DNA of 64,000 nucleotides from Halostella pelagica (lineage in GTDB: Archaea > Halobacteriota > Halobacteria > Halobacteriales > Natronoarchaeaceae), in contig CP040678.1 of the NCBI GenBank assembly GCA_005954745.1, positions 2,046,001-2,110,000 on the forward strand, written 5' to 3'. Made by a program: the position numbers and the translations under genes. Shown in pieces: positions 9,294 through 17,670 of the stretch; the stretch's first letter is position 1, and each line of letters begins with the position of its first letter. The notes under the pieces are model-generated. The model was given only the letters and a program-made list of their open reading frames with translations, was not told the DNA's origin and made no database searches.

Positions 9294-9794
9294 ATGACCC
9301 GGAACGTTCCTGACCCGCGAACGGGTTCCGAGCGAGATACTGGTCGCGACGGCGGCGCGACCGTCGATATCATCGGCAAGAAGTGGTTAGAACTGACTCG
9401 CGACGACCTTGGCGCGCTCCCGACCGTCGAACGCGAATGTTCGGTCGTCTGTGCGTCCGGCGACCGAACCGTAGCGACGTGGACAGGCGTTCCCGTTCGG
9501 GACCTTCTCGCGATCGCTGGCGCTCCGCCGTCGACGACGCATCTCCACCTGAGTAGCGCCGACAATTACCACGTCTGTGTCAGGATCGCCGCCGCATTCG
9601 ACGCGCTGGTCGCCGTCACTCGCGACGGAGCGGACCTGGCAAACGGGAACTGCGGTACGCGGTTCGTCGGGACACAGATCGACGGAAAACAGTCGATTAA
9701 AGCGGTCGCACGGATCGAACCAGTTTCGATCGAACCTGGCAATGACCCGGCGGAACAGGTGATGCGACCTGTGACCGATCGGGAGAACGGATGA
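9294..9794 (+). CDS. Small sulfite-oxidase-type molybdopterin-domain protein
   Basis: 166 residues from ATG 9294, 14 bases behind the Mrp gene. The fold signature is that of the oxidoreductase molybdopterin-binding domain: a beta strand ending in Cys, then VATWTGVPVRDLLAIAG, a HLHLSSADNYHVCVRI strand, LVAVTRDGADLANGNCGTRF, and an IDGKQSIKAVARIEPV ending. It is a minimal single-domain version without a signal peptide or dimerisation domain. Whether it binds molybdopterin is uncertain because the residue context around the first Cys is diverged. Its place at the end of the nar run suggests a molybdenum-cofactor or reductase-maturation role, by inference. Its stop overlaps a further ATG (ATGA). 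Confidence 0.75.
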   Translation: MTRNVPDPRTGSERDTGRDGGATVDIIGKKWLELTRDDLGALPTVERECSVVCASGDRTVATWTGVPVRDLLAIAGAPPSTTHLHLSSADNYHVCVRIAAAFDALVAVTRDGADLANGNCGTRFVGTQIDGKQSIKAVARIEPVSIEPGNDPAEQVMRPVTDRENG

Positions 9795-9904
9795 CCGCTC
9801 TGGTCGCCACCGTCGTCTCCGCCACCGGTGAGACCGACCGCTTTACGACAGTTCGACTGCGAGGCAACGACCGGCAAGGATCGTCAGAGCCGACCTCTCT
9901 ATGA
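9791..9904 (+). CDS. Short ORF of 37 codons coupled to the molybdopterin-domain gene
   Basis: ATG 9791 overlaps the previous stop in an ATGA, like all the other gene junctions in this run, and the frame begins with MTALVATVVSATGETDRFTT before stopping at 9902-9904. It may be a real micro-protein, the surviving start of a gene lost when DNA was rearranged next to the tRNA-Val integration site, or chance. Nothing in the 37 residues identifies a family. The rest of the interval up to attL at 10006 shows no coding frame that I can support. Confidence 0.25.
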   Translation: MTALVATVVSATGETDRFTTVRLRGNDRQGSSEPTSL

Positions 9905-10005
9905 GTGTCGTTGGACTGGCACCAGGATTGAACGGCGACACACCAGCATCTGGTGAATCGTTCCGTGCTTCGACGGAGAACGTTCTCGCACCGCTCGTCG
10001 TTGCA

Positions 10006-10044
10006 AGGAATCAGAAATGGGTTGGGGCGGATTCGAACCGCCGG
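10006..10044. repeat. attL: direct repeat copy of the tRNA-Val 3' end
   Basis: 39 bases identical to 19544-19582, beginning AGGAATCAGAAATGGGTTGG and running through the T-arm sequence (GGATTCGAACC on this strand). The five bases GTTGC before it also match on both sides, with one mismatch between. No anticodon arm or 5' half follows, so this is a remnant and not a tRNA gene. Confidence 0.92.
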
Positions 10045-10092
10045 AGGGCGGCCCCGCCGCCCTCCGAGGTTCGCGTCGGAGCGACGCGAACC
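10043..10092. repeat. Two perfect hairpins directly abutting attL
   Basis: The first inverted repeat is GGAGGGCGG/CCGCCCTCC (10043-10051 and 10057-10065, 5-base loop). The second is GGTTCGCGTCG/CGACGCGAACC (10068-10078 and 10082-10092, 3-base loop). After them, GAACCGCCGACCTGC (10088-10102) repeats the GAACCGCCG of attL and resembles the continuation of the intact tRNA (GAACCGCCGGCCTGC). The hairpins could be recombinase arm sites, a terminator pair, or a small insertion into a formerly longer tRNA copy. Confidence 0.7.
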
Positions 10093-10175
10093 GCCGACCT
10101 GCAATAGCAATCTGTGTAGACTCTCGCCACTTTCCGGGCGACCTCGTCTCGCTGCCGCACGATTCCGTGATCCAA

Positions 10176-11183
10176 ATGTCGCCGGAACCACTCACACCAA
10201 CCGACGCAGTCGACCAATACCTCGCGTCACGCCAAGCCGACGCCGCACAGTCCACGATCCAAAATCATCGGTACCGCCTCAAGCAGTTCCTCCGCTGGGC
10301 CGACCAAACGGGGTTGGACGACATGACCGAAATGTCGGGGCGGAAAGCGGAGCAGTACAAGAATTGGCGGCTCACCTCCGGCGAGGTCAATACTGTCACC
10401 CTCGAACAACAACTCCGAACCTTCCGGGTCTTCATCCGCTGGTGCGAATCCAACGACGCCGTCGAATCAGGTGTCGCCGAAAAGATCCTCGTTCCTAAGG
10501 TGGCCGAGTCCGAGAAAGTCCGCGACGACTACATCGACTATGACACTGCCGAGACGATCATCGACTATCTCATGCAGTTCCAGTATGCGACTCTCTCTCA
10601 CGTCGTCTTTCATCTCCTCTGGCACACTGGAATGCGCCGCGGTACGTTGCGCGCTCTCGATAAAGAGGACTGGTACCCCGGCGACTCCTACCTACGCGTT
10701 CGGCATCGAGACGAAACACCGCTTAAACTCGGCGACAATGGCGAACGCAATATCTCGATCTCGGACGAACGGCTAACGACGGTTCTCTCCGACTACGTTG
10801 CACACACCCGCCACGACGTAATGGACGACCACGGACGAGAACCACTCATCACCACGCCGTACGGCCGTCCAGCAAAGACCACTCTCCAAAGCCACGTCTA
10901 CCGTGTCACCCGGCCCTGTTACTACGCCAACGAGTGTCCGCACGACCGTGACCCGGATAAATGCGAAGCGACCGAGCACCCTTGGTACTCGAAATGCCCG
11001 TCGTCGGTGTCACCCCATCCAGTACGGCGAGGCGCGATCACTGCACACCTGAACCGTGATGTCCCAATGGAAATTGCCTCCGAACGGATGAACGTCTCCG
11101 TTGACACACTCGAACTCCACTACGACGCGCGTTCCTTGGAGGAGAAACGCCAAAATCGCAAACAGTACCTCGATAACCTCTGA
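10176..11183 (+). CDS. Tyrosine recombinase (integrase)
   Basis: 335 residues from ATG 10176; the frame stays open upstream through attL, but that part reads the tRNA remnant. An N-terminal SAM-like core-binding domain (about residues 10-110, with STIQNHRYRLKQFLRWAD) precedes the catalytic domain. Visible catalytic residues are Arg154 in HTGMRRGTLRAL, His281-x-x-Arg284 in SPHPVRRG, and nucleophile Tyr316 in LELHYDAR. Between them, cysteines 248, 254, 263 and 274 form a probable zinc-binding insert, common in haloarchaeal integrases. It catalyses site-specific insertion and excision at the tRNA-Val repeat. It lies 132 bases from attL, pointing inward. The gene is not split by integration, unlike SSV-type integrases. 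Confidence 0.93.
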   Translation: MSPEPLTPTDAVDQYLASRQADAAQSTIQNHRYRLKQFLRWADQTGLDDMTEMSGRKAEQYKNWRLTSGEVNTVTLEQQLRTFRVFIRWCESNDAVESGVAEKILVPKVAESEKVRDDYIDYDTAETIIDYLMQFQYATLSHVVFHLLWHTGMRRGTLRALDKEDWYPGDSYLRVRHRDETPLKLGDNGERNISISDERLTTVLSDYVAHTRHDVMDDHGREPLITTPYGRPAKTTLQSHVYRVTRPCYYANECPHDRDPDKCEATEHPWYSKCPSSVSPHPVRRGAITAHLNRDVPMEIASERMNVSVDTLELHYDARSLEEKRQNRKQYLDNL

Positions 11184-11364
11184 TTTACTTTCTTACGTTT
11201 CCGTGAATCTCGTATGGAAATCATCTAACCGTAAAAGATTCTTCACCCACGGGGACACAATCCACTACTGATGTCGTAATCACTCTTTGTCGTTCCCACG
11301 AACACGCGGTGAAGTAGACAAACCGCGAGAGACCACGGCCGGGGGTCCTGAAGCAGGATCGACG

Positions 11365-12333
11365 TTACAGTTCACTACGGAGCATCGATGTGAGATAGTG
11401 ACCCATCCGGATCTGTTTCCATGCATTCGGATTGCGTGTGGACATACCGCCTGTAGACAGAAGGTCAGCATCGCGACAGAAATCACAGTGTTGGGTCTGC
11501 CACTCATTCCAGTCCGTCAGGTCATCCGATGCCCCTTCGTATGTTGACCCATCGAATTCTCTGACAACCGACTGACTGGGATGATAATGGCGGATGATTA
11601 CTGTATCCCCTTGGTATCCGTTTCCGGGATACCGTACATTGATCGCAAAGTCACCAAACCCGTCCATGCCGAACTCCTCGGCAACGTAGGGGGTGCGGTT
11701 TGTACCATCTCCATCAAACGGGTTAAACACGTTCAACACTCCCAGTTGATTATCCGAAAACGTTCTCGACAGAAATCGCAAATTTTCACGAAGACCGTCG
11801 CTATAACCGGTATCCGGAATGTCAAACAACACCTGATCCGTCGGTCGGAGGGACTCTGCCAACGTGGAAATTGATTCTCGCTGGGAATCAGTAAGCGGCC
11901 CGGTCAATCGGATCATCAACCGATGTACAACTGTACGAAAGTAGTCCCGTAACGCTTGCTGCTGGATGTGGTGGATATCATAGTCCACCGGCGTTTCAAT
12001 GCGCCCGGAAACAACCGGTCGGTCAATACAGTCCGCATTCGCTTGGTAAAACCCAACCCGCCCATCGTACTCTGTTACCGCTGATTCCACAGCGTTACCA
12101 AACGAGGTATCACGAGCCATCTGATAGACGGGGAGATCTACGAGTACCCCGTTACTCGCGTCCACAAAGGGGTCGAGATCATTGAGGTCGGTATCACCGC
12201 CGATCTCGATTATTGGTTCTAGGTCAATAACGCGGTCATTGGTGTGCTCAAAGTGAGTCAATCCGCCAAATGATTGGACGACATCCCGTTCATTTTGCTT
12301 GTTACGGAGGATCGGATGGTATATTTGGGGCAT
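11365..12333 (-). CDS. Beta-protein family (T4 beta-like, PF14350-type) protein
   Basis: 322 residues. The start MPQIYHPILRNKQNERDVV and the following VIDLEPIIEIGG fit the N-terminal signature of the beta-protein family (Y-P-I-L-x-x-K-x-x-E ... l-x-P-i-i-E-i), named after a phage T4 protein. The middle has repeated strand-helix units (LVDLPVY, FYQANAD, LRPTDQVLFDIPDTG) suggesting a TIM-barrel-like fold. A CDFC pair lies near the C-terminus. Family members of unknown biochemical function often lie in mobile elements and defence loci. Here it is the distal gene of the minus-strand cargo, separated from the restriction-modification gene by 163 A/T-rich bases with a hairpin, so it probably has its own promoter. 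I infer a defence or counter-defence role. Confidence 0.7.
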   Translation of the reverse strand: MPQIYHPILRNKQNERDVVQSFGGLTHFEHTNDRVIDLEPIIEIGGDTDLNDLDPFVDASNGVLVDLPVYQMARDTSFGNAVESAVTEYDGRVGFYQANADCIDRPVVSGRIETPVDYDIHHIQQQALRDYFRTVVHRLMIRLTGPLTDSQRESISTLAESLRPTDQVLFDIPDTGYSDGLRENLRFLSRTFSDNQLGVLNVFNPFDGDGTNRTPYVAEEFGMDGFGDFAINVRYPGNGYQGDTVIIRHYHPSQSVVREFDGSTYEGASDDLTDWNEWQTQHCDFCRDADLLSTGGMSTRNPNAWKQIRMGHYLTSMLRSEL

Positions 12334-12435
12334 TATTGGCAGTTCCCCTGATGTTTCGCAATTGGGGATGGGAAAAATGACAACAAGTTATCGGAAATAA
12401 CTTTCGGCGAGTTTAATTAGATATTATTATTGAAT

Positions 12436-12458
12436 GGGGGAACAATGTTTGTTCCTCC
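12436..12458 (-). terminator. Hairpin behind the type IIG gene
   Basis: GGGGGAACAA/TTGTTCCTCC (12436-12445 and 12449-12458, one mismatch, 3-base loop) lies 39 bases beyond the stop of the restriction-modification gene. In the direction of its transcription it is followed by ATTCAATAATAATATC. A weaker CCCC-GGGG hairpin lies at 12467-12480. It could end that transcript, or act as an operator for the beta-family gene downstream. Confidence 0.5.
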
Positions 12459-12496
12459 CATCCTGTCCCCGCACGTGGGGTGAGAAATTTTAATGG

Positions 12497-15400
12497 TCAA
12501 AACACGTCGAGGTATTCCTCCACAACCTCGCGCTCATCGGCTGTGAGGTCAAACAGGTCGTACACGGCATCATCGATCTCGGCCTCCAGCGCCTCGATGT
12601 CGATGGACTCCACCGAAGCCCGGTCATCCTCCACCCGGCGCAGGAGCGTCCGCACGCCGTCGTCAGTCCGAGGGATGGGAATAGTCATCACCTCACCGCT
12701 CTTGACGTTACGACCGTCGACAGCAGCGTGTACGTACTGCGCTCGGTCCCTCCGCGCGTCGCGGTCGTCGGAGTACATTGCCGGGTCACTGATCGTGTCC
12801 GACCGTCCCGCCTGAACGGTAAATTCGCCATCCACGTCACCCTGTACCTCGGCAGACACAGGATACCGACGCGTCTGCCACTCGTACCGGATGGTATCCA
12901 GTTCCCCGTCGAATTCGCCGAGGTACGCTTCCGGGAATCGATCAATCTTGTTCTGGGTATCAAGAGCGGTTAGTATCGGGTGGACATTTTGTTCCAATTC
13001 CTGTCCGATGGATCCACTTTTCAAATCAGCATAGGGTAGTTGAGTGAGATACCGAGATTGGTACCTGTATTTCCCTCCCAAGAGCATCGGAGCAATATGC
13101 TTCAAGTAATAGTCGGACACTTTCGAATTTACCAAGCAAGCAACACGATCCGTCTCGGATTGGAGATTGTCCTCTAGATAGATACCATAAGGTGTCTTGA
13201 AGTACCACGCTCCAGTTTCATCAATCATGAACCGTGCATTGCTCGCCATGTCCGCATTGATGAGTTTAGGACGTCGGAATTTCTCCAAGTTTTGAGGACG
13301 TCCGAACTCCCACCAGACATCACTATTCTCCCAACGGCCACCTTCTCTGCCCCGAAGCGTGTCCTCGTGTTGTTTGAAGAAATCCCATGTTTTCGGGTAG
13401 TTTTCCTTCATCTCATTTTCCTTATAAAGGTGCGGTTCGAACTCTCCGTTTTCCTCTCTTTCGAGACGATAGGGGAAAATCACGTGCTGGCCGGCCCAAT
13501 CACCACGCCAACGCTGAACGTCAATCCCCTGTAGCCACGGACAAAGCAGGTCCGTTTCAATCTCATACTCCTGTGATTCACCCAGTGGAACGACGCGTAC
13601 GGTCCCACCTTCATCCTCAGGTTCGATTCGGTCTGCATCTTGGGGGATTACCAAATAGACGTTATTTGCACTTGTTTGAGTCCCTGATGATATCGATTCT
13701 GTCACGTCCCCCAATTTTGCCTTGCTTTCATCACTTAACTTATTGAATACTTTGAGTTCCTCGGGCGGCATCAACGACCAAAACTGTTCGTCCAACTCGG
13801 CTTGGGGGAAGTCAAATACGTCAATGAACTCGTCGCTGTATCCGGGATCGTTCCGGTGTTCCCGAACGGTAGTTACGACTTCCTCGTCGAGTTTGTTTTG
13901 GCTGTACTCGCTGATATTGGACTTGACCCGAACGGAGCGAATGACATTCTCTTGTCGTACCTCGTCGTCCGGTTCGTCCCTGGCAAACAGGATCACGGGG
14001 AGGTTTGCGGCGTCCTCAAACACGCCGGAATCGCGGAAGTCATACACTTCTTCGATGGCGGCTTCCTCCAGAAGCACTCGGCGTATTCCCTCTCCATAAT
14101 ATGTCAATAAGAATTGGTTTGAGGTGATATAGCCCAGTTTCCCAGTTTCCTCGTTCAGAAGTTCGAGCCCCCGTTCATAGAATGTACAATAGATGTCGTA
14201 GTTCCCCGTCGTCGAGTCGTACAGTCGGTCAAGGTATTCCTTTTGCGAGTCCGGGAGGTGTTGGACGCGGACGTACGGCGGGTTCCCGACGACGTAGTCG
14301 TACTCCATGTAGTTCTTGACGACCAGCGCCAGCACGGTGTCCTCGAATATCTTGAACAGGCGGCCGTCGTTGTGCTCCTCCTGGAGGTACCGGACGTTCT
14401 CCAGCATGTCGTCGACGTACGGCTCGAAGAACTCCTCGACGCCGCTGTACTCCTGCCGCGTGTAGTGGTTGACACGATCCTCCAGCCCGCTCTGATACGT
14501 CCAGTCGAAGTCGTCGCCGAACTCCTCGGCGAGTTCCATGTGCGCTTTGACCGTGTCGAGCACCCCCTGAAGGGCGGCGAAATACTCGCCGAAGTTGCCC
14601 ACGCCGGTCTCCAACTGGATCGTGTCGAACAGGGGCATCCGGATCCGGCGGACTAGGAACCCGTCCTCGGTCTCGGGGACCTCGTCCTCGTCGACCTCGA
14701 TCGGCAAGGGGACGGGGATCCGAACGTCCTGCTCGTCCTCGGTCATCGCATCGAACGTCATCTGTCGCGTCCCGTCATCGCCGAGGTCCGCGCCGGTGAG
14801 TTCCCGCTCGTTGCGGAGCGTATCCGTCCGGTAGATGGGGAGCCGGCGGAGCGTGAACTGGGGGTCTGTCTCTTTCGCCTTCCGGTAGGCGGGCAGGATC
14901 GCGACGACGAAGCGGATCTGTGCCATCAGGACGGCGAACGGGTGGATGTCGAGGCCGACGATCCGCGGTCGGGTACAGAGGTCCTGAAGGTGGTCCTGCC
15001 AGTCCGGGTCGTCGTGGTAGTTCTCCACGTCGTCGATGTATCGCTCGACGGCTTCGACGAGAAACGTCCCGGACCCACACGACGGGTCGATGAGGCGTTC
15101 GTTCGACACGCCGCGGTCGTAGTCGACGCCGTCCATGATGTAGTCGATCACCGGCTGGGGGGTGTAGAACTCGCCGAGTGCCTTCCGGGTCTCGGGGTCG
15201 AAGTACCGCTGGTAGAGGTCGCCGAGCAGGTCGCCCTCCACGTCCTCGAAGTCGAACCGGAGGACGTTGAAGAACACCTCGGCGACGGCCCGGCTGAATC
15301 GATCCCGAGTGGGGGCGCTGATCCGCTCTACGTCGCCGGTCCCCTTCGCGACGGACTCGAACTGGCTCGCACCGGTGTCGTGTCCCCGTGCCAGTTGTTC

Positions 15401-16405
15401 GGCGTAGCCGTCGGTCCACCAGACGAAGATGTCATCTTGGAACAGCCCCTCGACGAGTTGGTCCTGCATGTCGTCGATGAGATTGTCAGCGGCGACCGGG
15501 AACGCGTCGAGATTAATGGTGTCCCCGAATCCTTGGAGCCCGCGGAAGTAGTCGTCCATCCCGCCGTAGCCCGTCCCGGCGAAGAAGTCGTGGTCCTCGG
15601 TGGCCTTCGCCAGCAGGAGTCGGGCGAGCAACGCGTGGCCGCTTTCGAGACAGAACATGAAGTCCCTGAGCGACTGATTACCGTCGATGAACGGCTCCCA
15701 CGAGGACGGCACGTCGTCGGGCTCACTGGCGTACGTGGCCTCCCAGAAGTCGTATGCGCCTTTCACGAACTTCGCTTCTTGTTCGTCGCGGAGTTCGTGG
15801 AGGAGGTCCATCATCCCCGTGACGAGGTCGGCGAACGGGCTGTTGTCTTCCAGTCGGAATGTATCGAAGAAGTGTTCCTGTCCGAGTTCGGCCTGCTTGT
15901 CGAGTGGGATCGGTTCGAGATCCGCCAGGAACTGGTTCACGTCGTCGGGGTCGGTGAGGTCGAAATCCCGCTTTTGGAGGGCGCTAACGAGGTCACGGGC
16001 GTGGCTTTCGGTGGCCGACGCAGTGGCAACCACCATGACCGGCGAGTTGGTTCCCTGCTGGTAGAGCCGGATCTGCTCGCCGTTCGTGAGGACACCGTAC
16101 TCTGCCCGGAGGTGGTCCATGTAGTGGAACAGTTGGGACTCATGGGGGCCGAGGTCGCGGCCGGTGGTTTTGAACTCGTAGACGGCGGTGACGGCCTCGT
16201 TCGTGTCGAGCGTAATGTAGTCGGGGCGTCGGTCGTCAGGGAGCGTAAACTCGCTCCGGATGTCGGTGCCCGTTCCCTCGTAATCGAGTGCGTCGTAGAA
16301 TCCCTGTTCGAGAAACAGGTTCTCCACATCCCGTTCACTCATGTCATCGGTGGTGCGGTCCGCGATTGCACGAATTGAATCGTAGAGGGCGACGGCATCG
16401 GGCAT
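12497..16405 (-). CDS. Type IIG restriction-modification enzyme (PD-(D/E)XK nuclease + N6-adenine methylase + specificity domain)
   Basis: A single 1302-residue polypeptide. The N-terminal ~170 residues resemble a type I HsdR-like nuclease with Asp62 in RRPDYITLD and the Glu78-x-Lys80 pair in VYEFKTT. A helical spacer leads to the gamma-class methylase: LGEFYTPQPVIDYIM (motif X, about 408), DPSCGSGTFLVEA (SAM motif I, about 437) and VVGNPPYVRV (catalytic NPPY, about 705). The region beyond about 850 carries target-recognition-like features and ends in a coiled, acidic tail. Such enzymes both methylate adenine and cut unmodified DNA, protecting their host or the element. No separate restriction or specificity gene is nearby. 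BREX PglX is the main alternative, but the nuclease domain and absence of other brx genes argue against it. A TATA-like box lies ~25 bases upstream. Confidence 0.88.
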   Translation of the reverse strand: MPDAVALYDSIRAIADRTTDDMSERDVENLFLEQGFYDALDYEGTGTDIRSEFTLPDDRRPDYITLDTNEAVTAVYEFKTTGRDLGPHESQLFHYMDHLRAEYGVLTNGEQIRLYQQGTNSPVMVVATASATESHARDLVSALQKRDFDLTDPDDVNQFLADLEPIPLDKQAELGQEHFFDTFRLEDNSPFADLVTGMMDLLHELRDEQEAKFVKGAYDFWEATYASEPDDVPSSWEPFIDGNQSLRDFMFCLESGHALLARLLLAKATEDHDFFAGTGYGGMDDYFRGLQGFGDTINLDAFPVAADNLIDDMQDQLVEGLFQDDIFVWWTDGYAEQLARGHDTGASQFESVAKGTGDVERISAPTRDRFSRAVAEVFFNVLRFDFEDVEGDLLGDLYQRYFDPETRKALGEFYTPQPVIDYIMDGVDYDRGVSNERLIDPSCGSGTFLVEAVERYIDDVENYHDDPDWQDHLQDLCTRPRIVGLDIHPFAVLMAQIRFVVAILPAYRKAKETDPQFTLRRLPIYRTDTLRNERELTGADLGDDGTRQMTFDAMTEDEQDVRIPVPLPIEVDEDEVPETEDGFLVRRIRMPLFDTIQLETGVGNFGEYFAALQGVLDTVKAHMELAEEFGDDFDWTYQSGLEDRVNHYTRQEYSGVEEFFEPYVDDMLENVRYLQEEHNDGRLFKIFEDTVLALVVKNYMEYDYVVGNPPYVRVQHLPDSQKEYLDRLYDSTTGNYDIYCTFYERGLELLNEETGKLGYITSNQFLLTYYGEGIRRVLLEEAAIEEVYDFRDSGVFEDAANLPVILFARDEPDDEVRQENVIRSVRVKSNISEYSQNKLDEEVVTTVREHRNDPGYSDEFIDVFDFPQAELDEQFWSLMPPEELKVFNKLSDESKAKLGDVTESISSGTQTSANNVYLVIPQDADRIEPEDEGGTVRVVPLGESQEYEIETDLLCPWLQGIDVQRWRGDWAGQHVIFPYRLEREENGEFEPHLYKENEMKENYPKTWDFFKQHEDTLRGREGGRWENSDVWWEFGRPQNLEKFRRPKLINADMASNARFMIDETGAWYFKTPYGIYLEDNLQSETDRVACLVNSKVSDYYLKHIAPMLLGGKYRYQSRYLTQLPYADLKSGSIGQELEQNVHPILTALDTQNKIDRFPEAYLGEFDGELDTIRYEWQTRRYPVSAEVQGDVDGEFTVQAGRSDTISDPAMYSDDRDARRDRAQYVHAAVDGRNVKSGEVMTIPIPRTDDGVRTLLRRVEDDRASVESIDIEALEAEIDDAVYDLFDLTADEREVVEEYLDVF

Positions 16406-16429
16406 AGTCCCCGACTTGTCCGACGAGAT

Positions 16430-16440
16430 GATAAAAGTGA
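16430..16440 (-). promoter_or_regulatory. TATA-like box of the type IIG gene
   Basis: On the minus strand CTTTTATCAT lies about 25-35 bases before the ATG at 16405, the spacing of a haloarchaeal leaderless promoter. It lies between the long dyad at 16468-16504 and the gene. Confidence 0.5.
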
Positions 16441-16467
16441 TGACTGTCTACGGAGTCACCGGGCCCC

Positions 16468-16504
16468 CGTGGTGCGAAGATTCTTAAAGAAATTTCACAC
16501 CACG
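16468..16504. promoter_or_regulatory. 37-bp imperfect palindrome upstream of the type IIG gene
   Basis: Left arm CGTGGTGCGAAGATTCTT and right arm AAGAAATTTCACACCACG around a central A; 15 of 18 positions pair. It sits between the stop of the primase-polymerase gene (16544) and the TATA-like box of the type IIG gene, about 28 bases upstream of that box. It is longer than a simple terminator and has no T-run, so an operator for a dimeric repressor is the more attractive reading. The sequence GGTGCGAA recurs in the gene-free region near attR. Confidence 0.55.
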
Positions 16505-16543
16505 TGGACTCGAAAACCCTCGGTAGTTGATAATAGTCCGTTG

Positions 16544-17515
16544 TCAAATATCGGCGTATTCCCCATAGTCCCCCTCAAAGATGTCATTCTGAATCCGTTC
16601 CGCTGAATCAAGTTCCCATTCGAGCCAGGTAGATTGACCACGCGGGTCATCCCATTTGGGCCGTGGACGGTCCGAATCCCAGATCACCTGTTCGACAAGA
16701 TCCCGATCCCCTTTGCACCAGAAGAAGCAGTGAATAAAAAAGGCAGCATCGGACTCACTTTTTGATTTGTGGAGGGTTCTTCCTTCGTATAGATCTCGAA
16801 ACTCACGCTTACCGTAATCTTCCGCTGTTCGGACTACTTGACGGGAAGAGACATTAGTGCTGTCGAACGAGTTAGGTGAAGAAACAGATTCAGTACGGTT
16901 GCATCGCGGGTCATTGTACTCTTTCTGTAAGGTTTGAAATTCGTCACCGGATTTGGTGATCTGTTCTGGTAGTCCGGTAACACGCTCCCCGGTTGTCGCG
17001 AAGTACTGGTTTTTATCGTAGAACTCGATTCCTAAATTAGTGTCCTTCTGCTTATGTGATGGATCTAGCCCATTTGGAGCACGTCCAATGATGTGGAGAC
17101 CTGTTCCGCTTTGGGAAACCTCTGTGTATGAATTCATGGTGGCTGCGATATCACGAGCAGGTTCCGAGATGTTTCCCTCTGCACTGACACAATCATCAAG
17201 ATCGATGCCAACGTATGGATCGTCAGGCGTGAAGACGAAACCGACACCATCCAATGCTTTGTCGTCTGGTAAACTACGATTAGTCACTTCCACGAACTCT
17301 TGTGCAGTTTCGTAGTCCGCCCACTGTTTCTGTGATGCTGTTCCAGTCGTCACGAGTTGTTTCCCGGTTGGACTCCAGTGCGGTGCCTTCGGGCATTTCT
17401 GATCCCTCTCGGCACTCGAATCCCATTCTATTCGATAGCACAGCCATTGATTCTGTCGCTTCAGTTCCTCTGGGACCGAATTCGACGAAATCTCGCTTAT
17501 CTTTTGTTTATCCAT
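16544..17515 (-). CDS. Primase-polymerase of the archaeo-eukaryotic primase superfamily (phage NrS-1 polymerase-like)
   Basis: 323 residues. The PrimPol catalytic core is visible: a VPEELKRQNQWLCYRIEW start, Asp105-x-Asp107 in YVGIDLDDCV, and SGTGLHIIGR with His141, the strand-motif order of AEP primases. G-IEFYDKNQYFATTGERV follows. The C-terminal ~80 residues (SESDAAFFIHCFFWCKGD ... RPKWD) match the helical PrimPol-C domain. It would synthesise primers and/or DNA for element replication. No helicase domain is fused; the ATPase encoded just upstream may supply it. An A-rich TATA-like stretch (ATCATAAAAAAAAA on the minus strand) lies within ~25 bases of the start, suggesting its own promoter. 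Confidence 0.82.
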   Translation of the reverse strand: MDKQKISEISSNSVPEELKRQNQWLCYRIEWDSSAERDQKCPKAPHWSPTGKQLVTTGTASQKQWADYETAQEFVEVTNRSLPDDKALDGVGFVFTPDDPYVGIDLDDCVSAEGNISEPARDIAATMNSYTEVSQSGTGLHIIGRAPNGLDPSHKQKDTNLGIEFYDKNQYFATTGERVTGLPEQITKSGDEFQTLQKEYNDPRCNRTESVSSPNSFDSTNVSSRQVVRTAEDYGKREFRDLYEGRTLHKSKSESDAAFFIHCFFWCKGDRDLVEQVIWDSDRPRPKWDDPRGQSTWLEWELDSAERIQNDIFEGDYGEYADI

Positions 17516-17670
17516 ATCTCTGTGGTGGTTTTTTTTTATGATAGATCCCGATATCTAAATCCGGGGAGGGTAGACGAGGTCAGAGTTTGTATGGTGAAAC
17601 TACCCAGTTTCTGATATAGAAAACAACCCTATGTGAATTTATTTAGTATATTAAACTCATGTTATAAATA

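Noticed and set aside
10043-10092. CRISPR-like repeat
   Set aside because: Two different palindromes, each once, without spacers; no cas genes in the window.
10006-10105. Second tRNA gene at attL
   Set aside because: Only the 3' acceptor and T-arm are present and the rest is replaced by hairpins; it is the attL remnant.
14942-16378. Plus-strand open frame of 478 codons inside the type IIG gene
   Set aside because: Antisense to the well-supported nuclease/methylase domains and lacks any motif.
12497-16405. BREX PglX
   Set aside because: PglX lacks the N-terminal PD-(D/E)XK domain seen here, and no pglZ, brxC or brxL gene is near.
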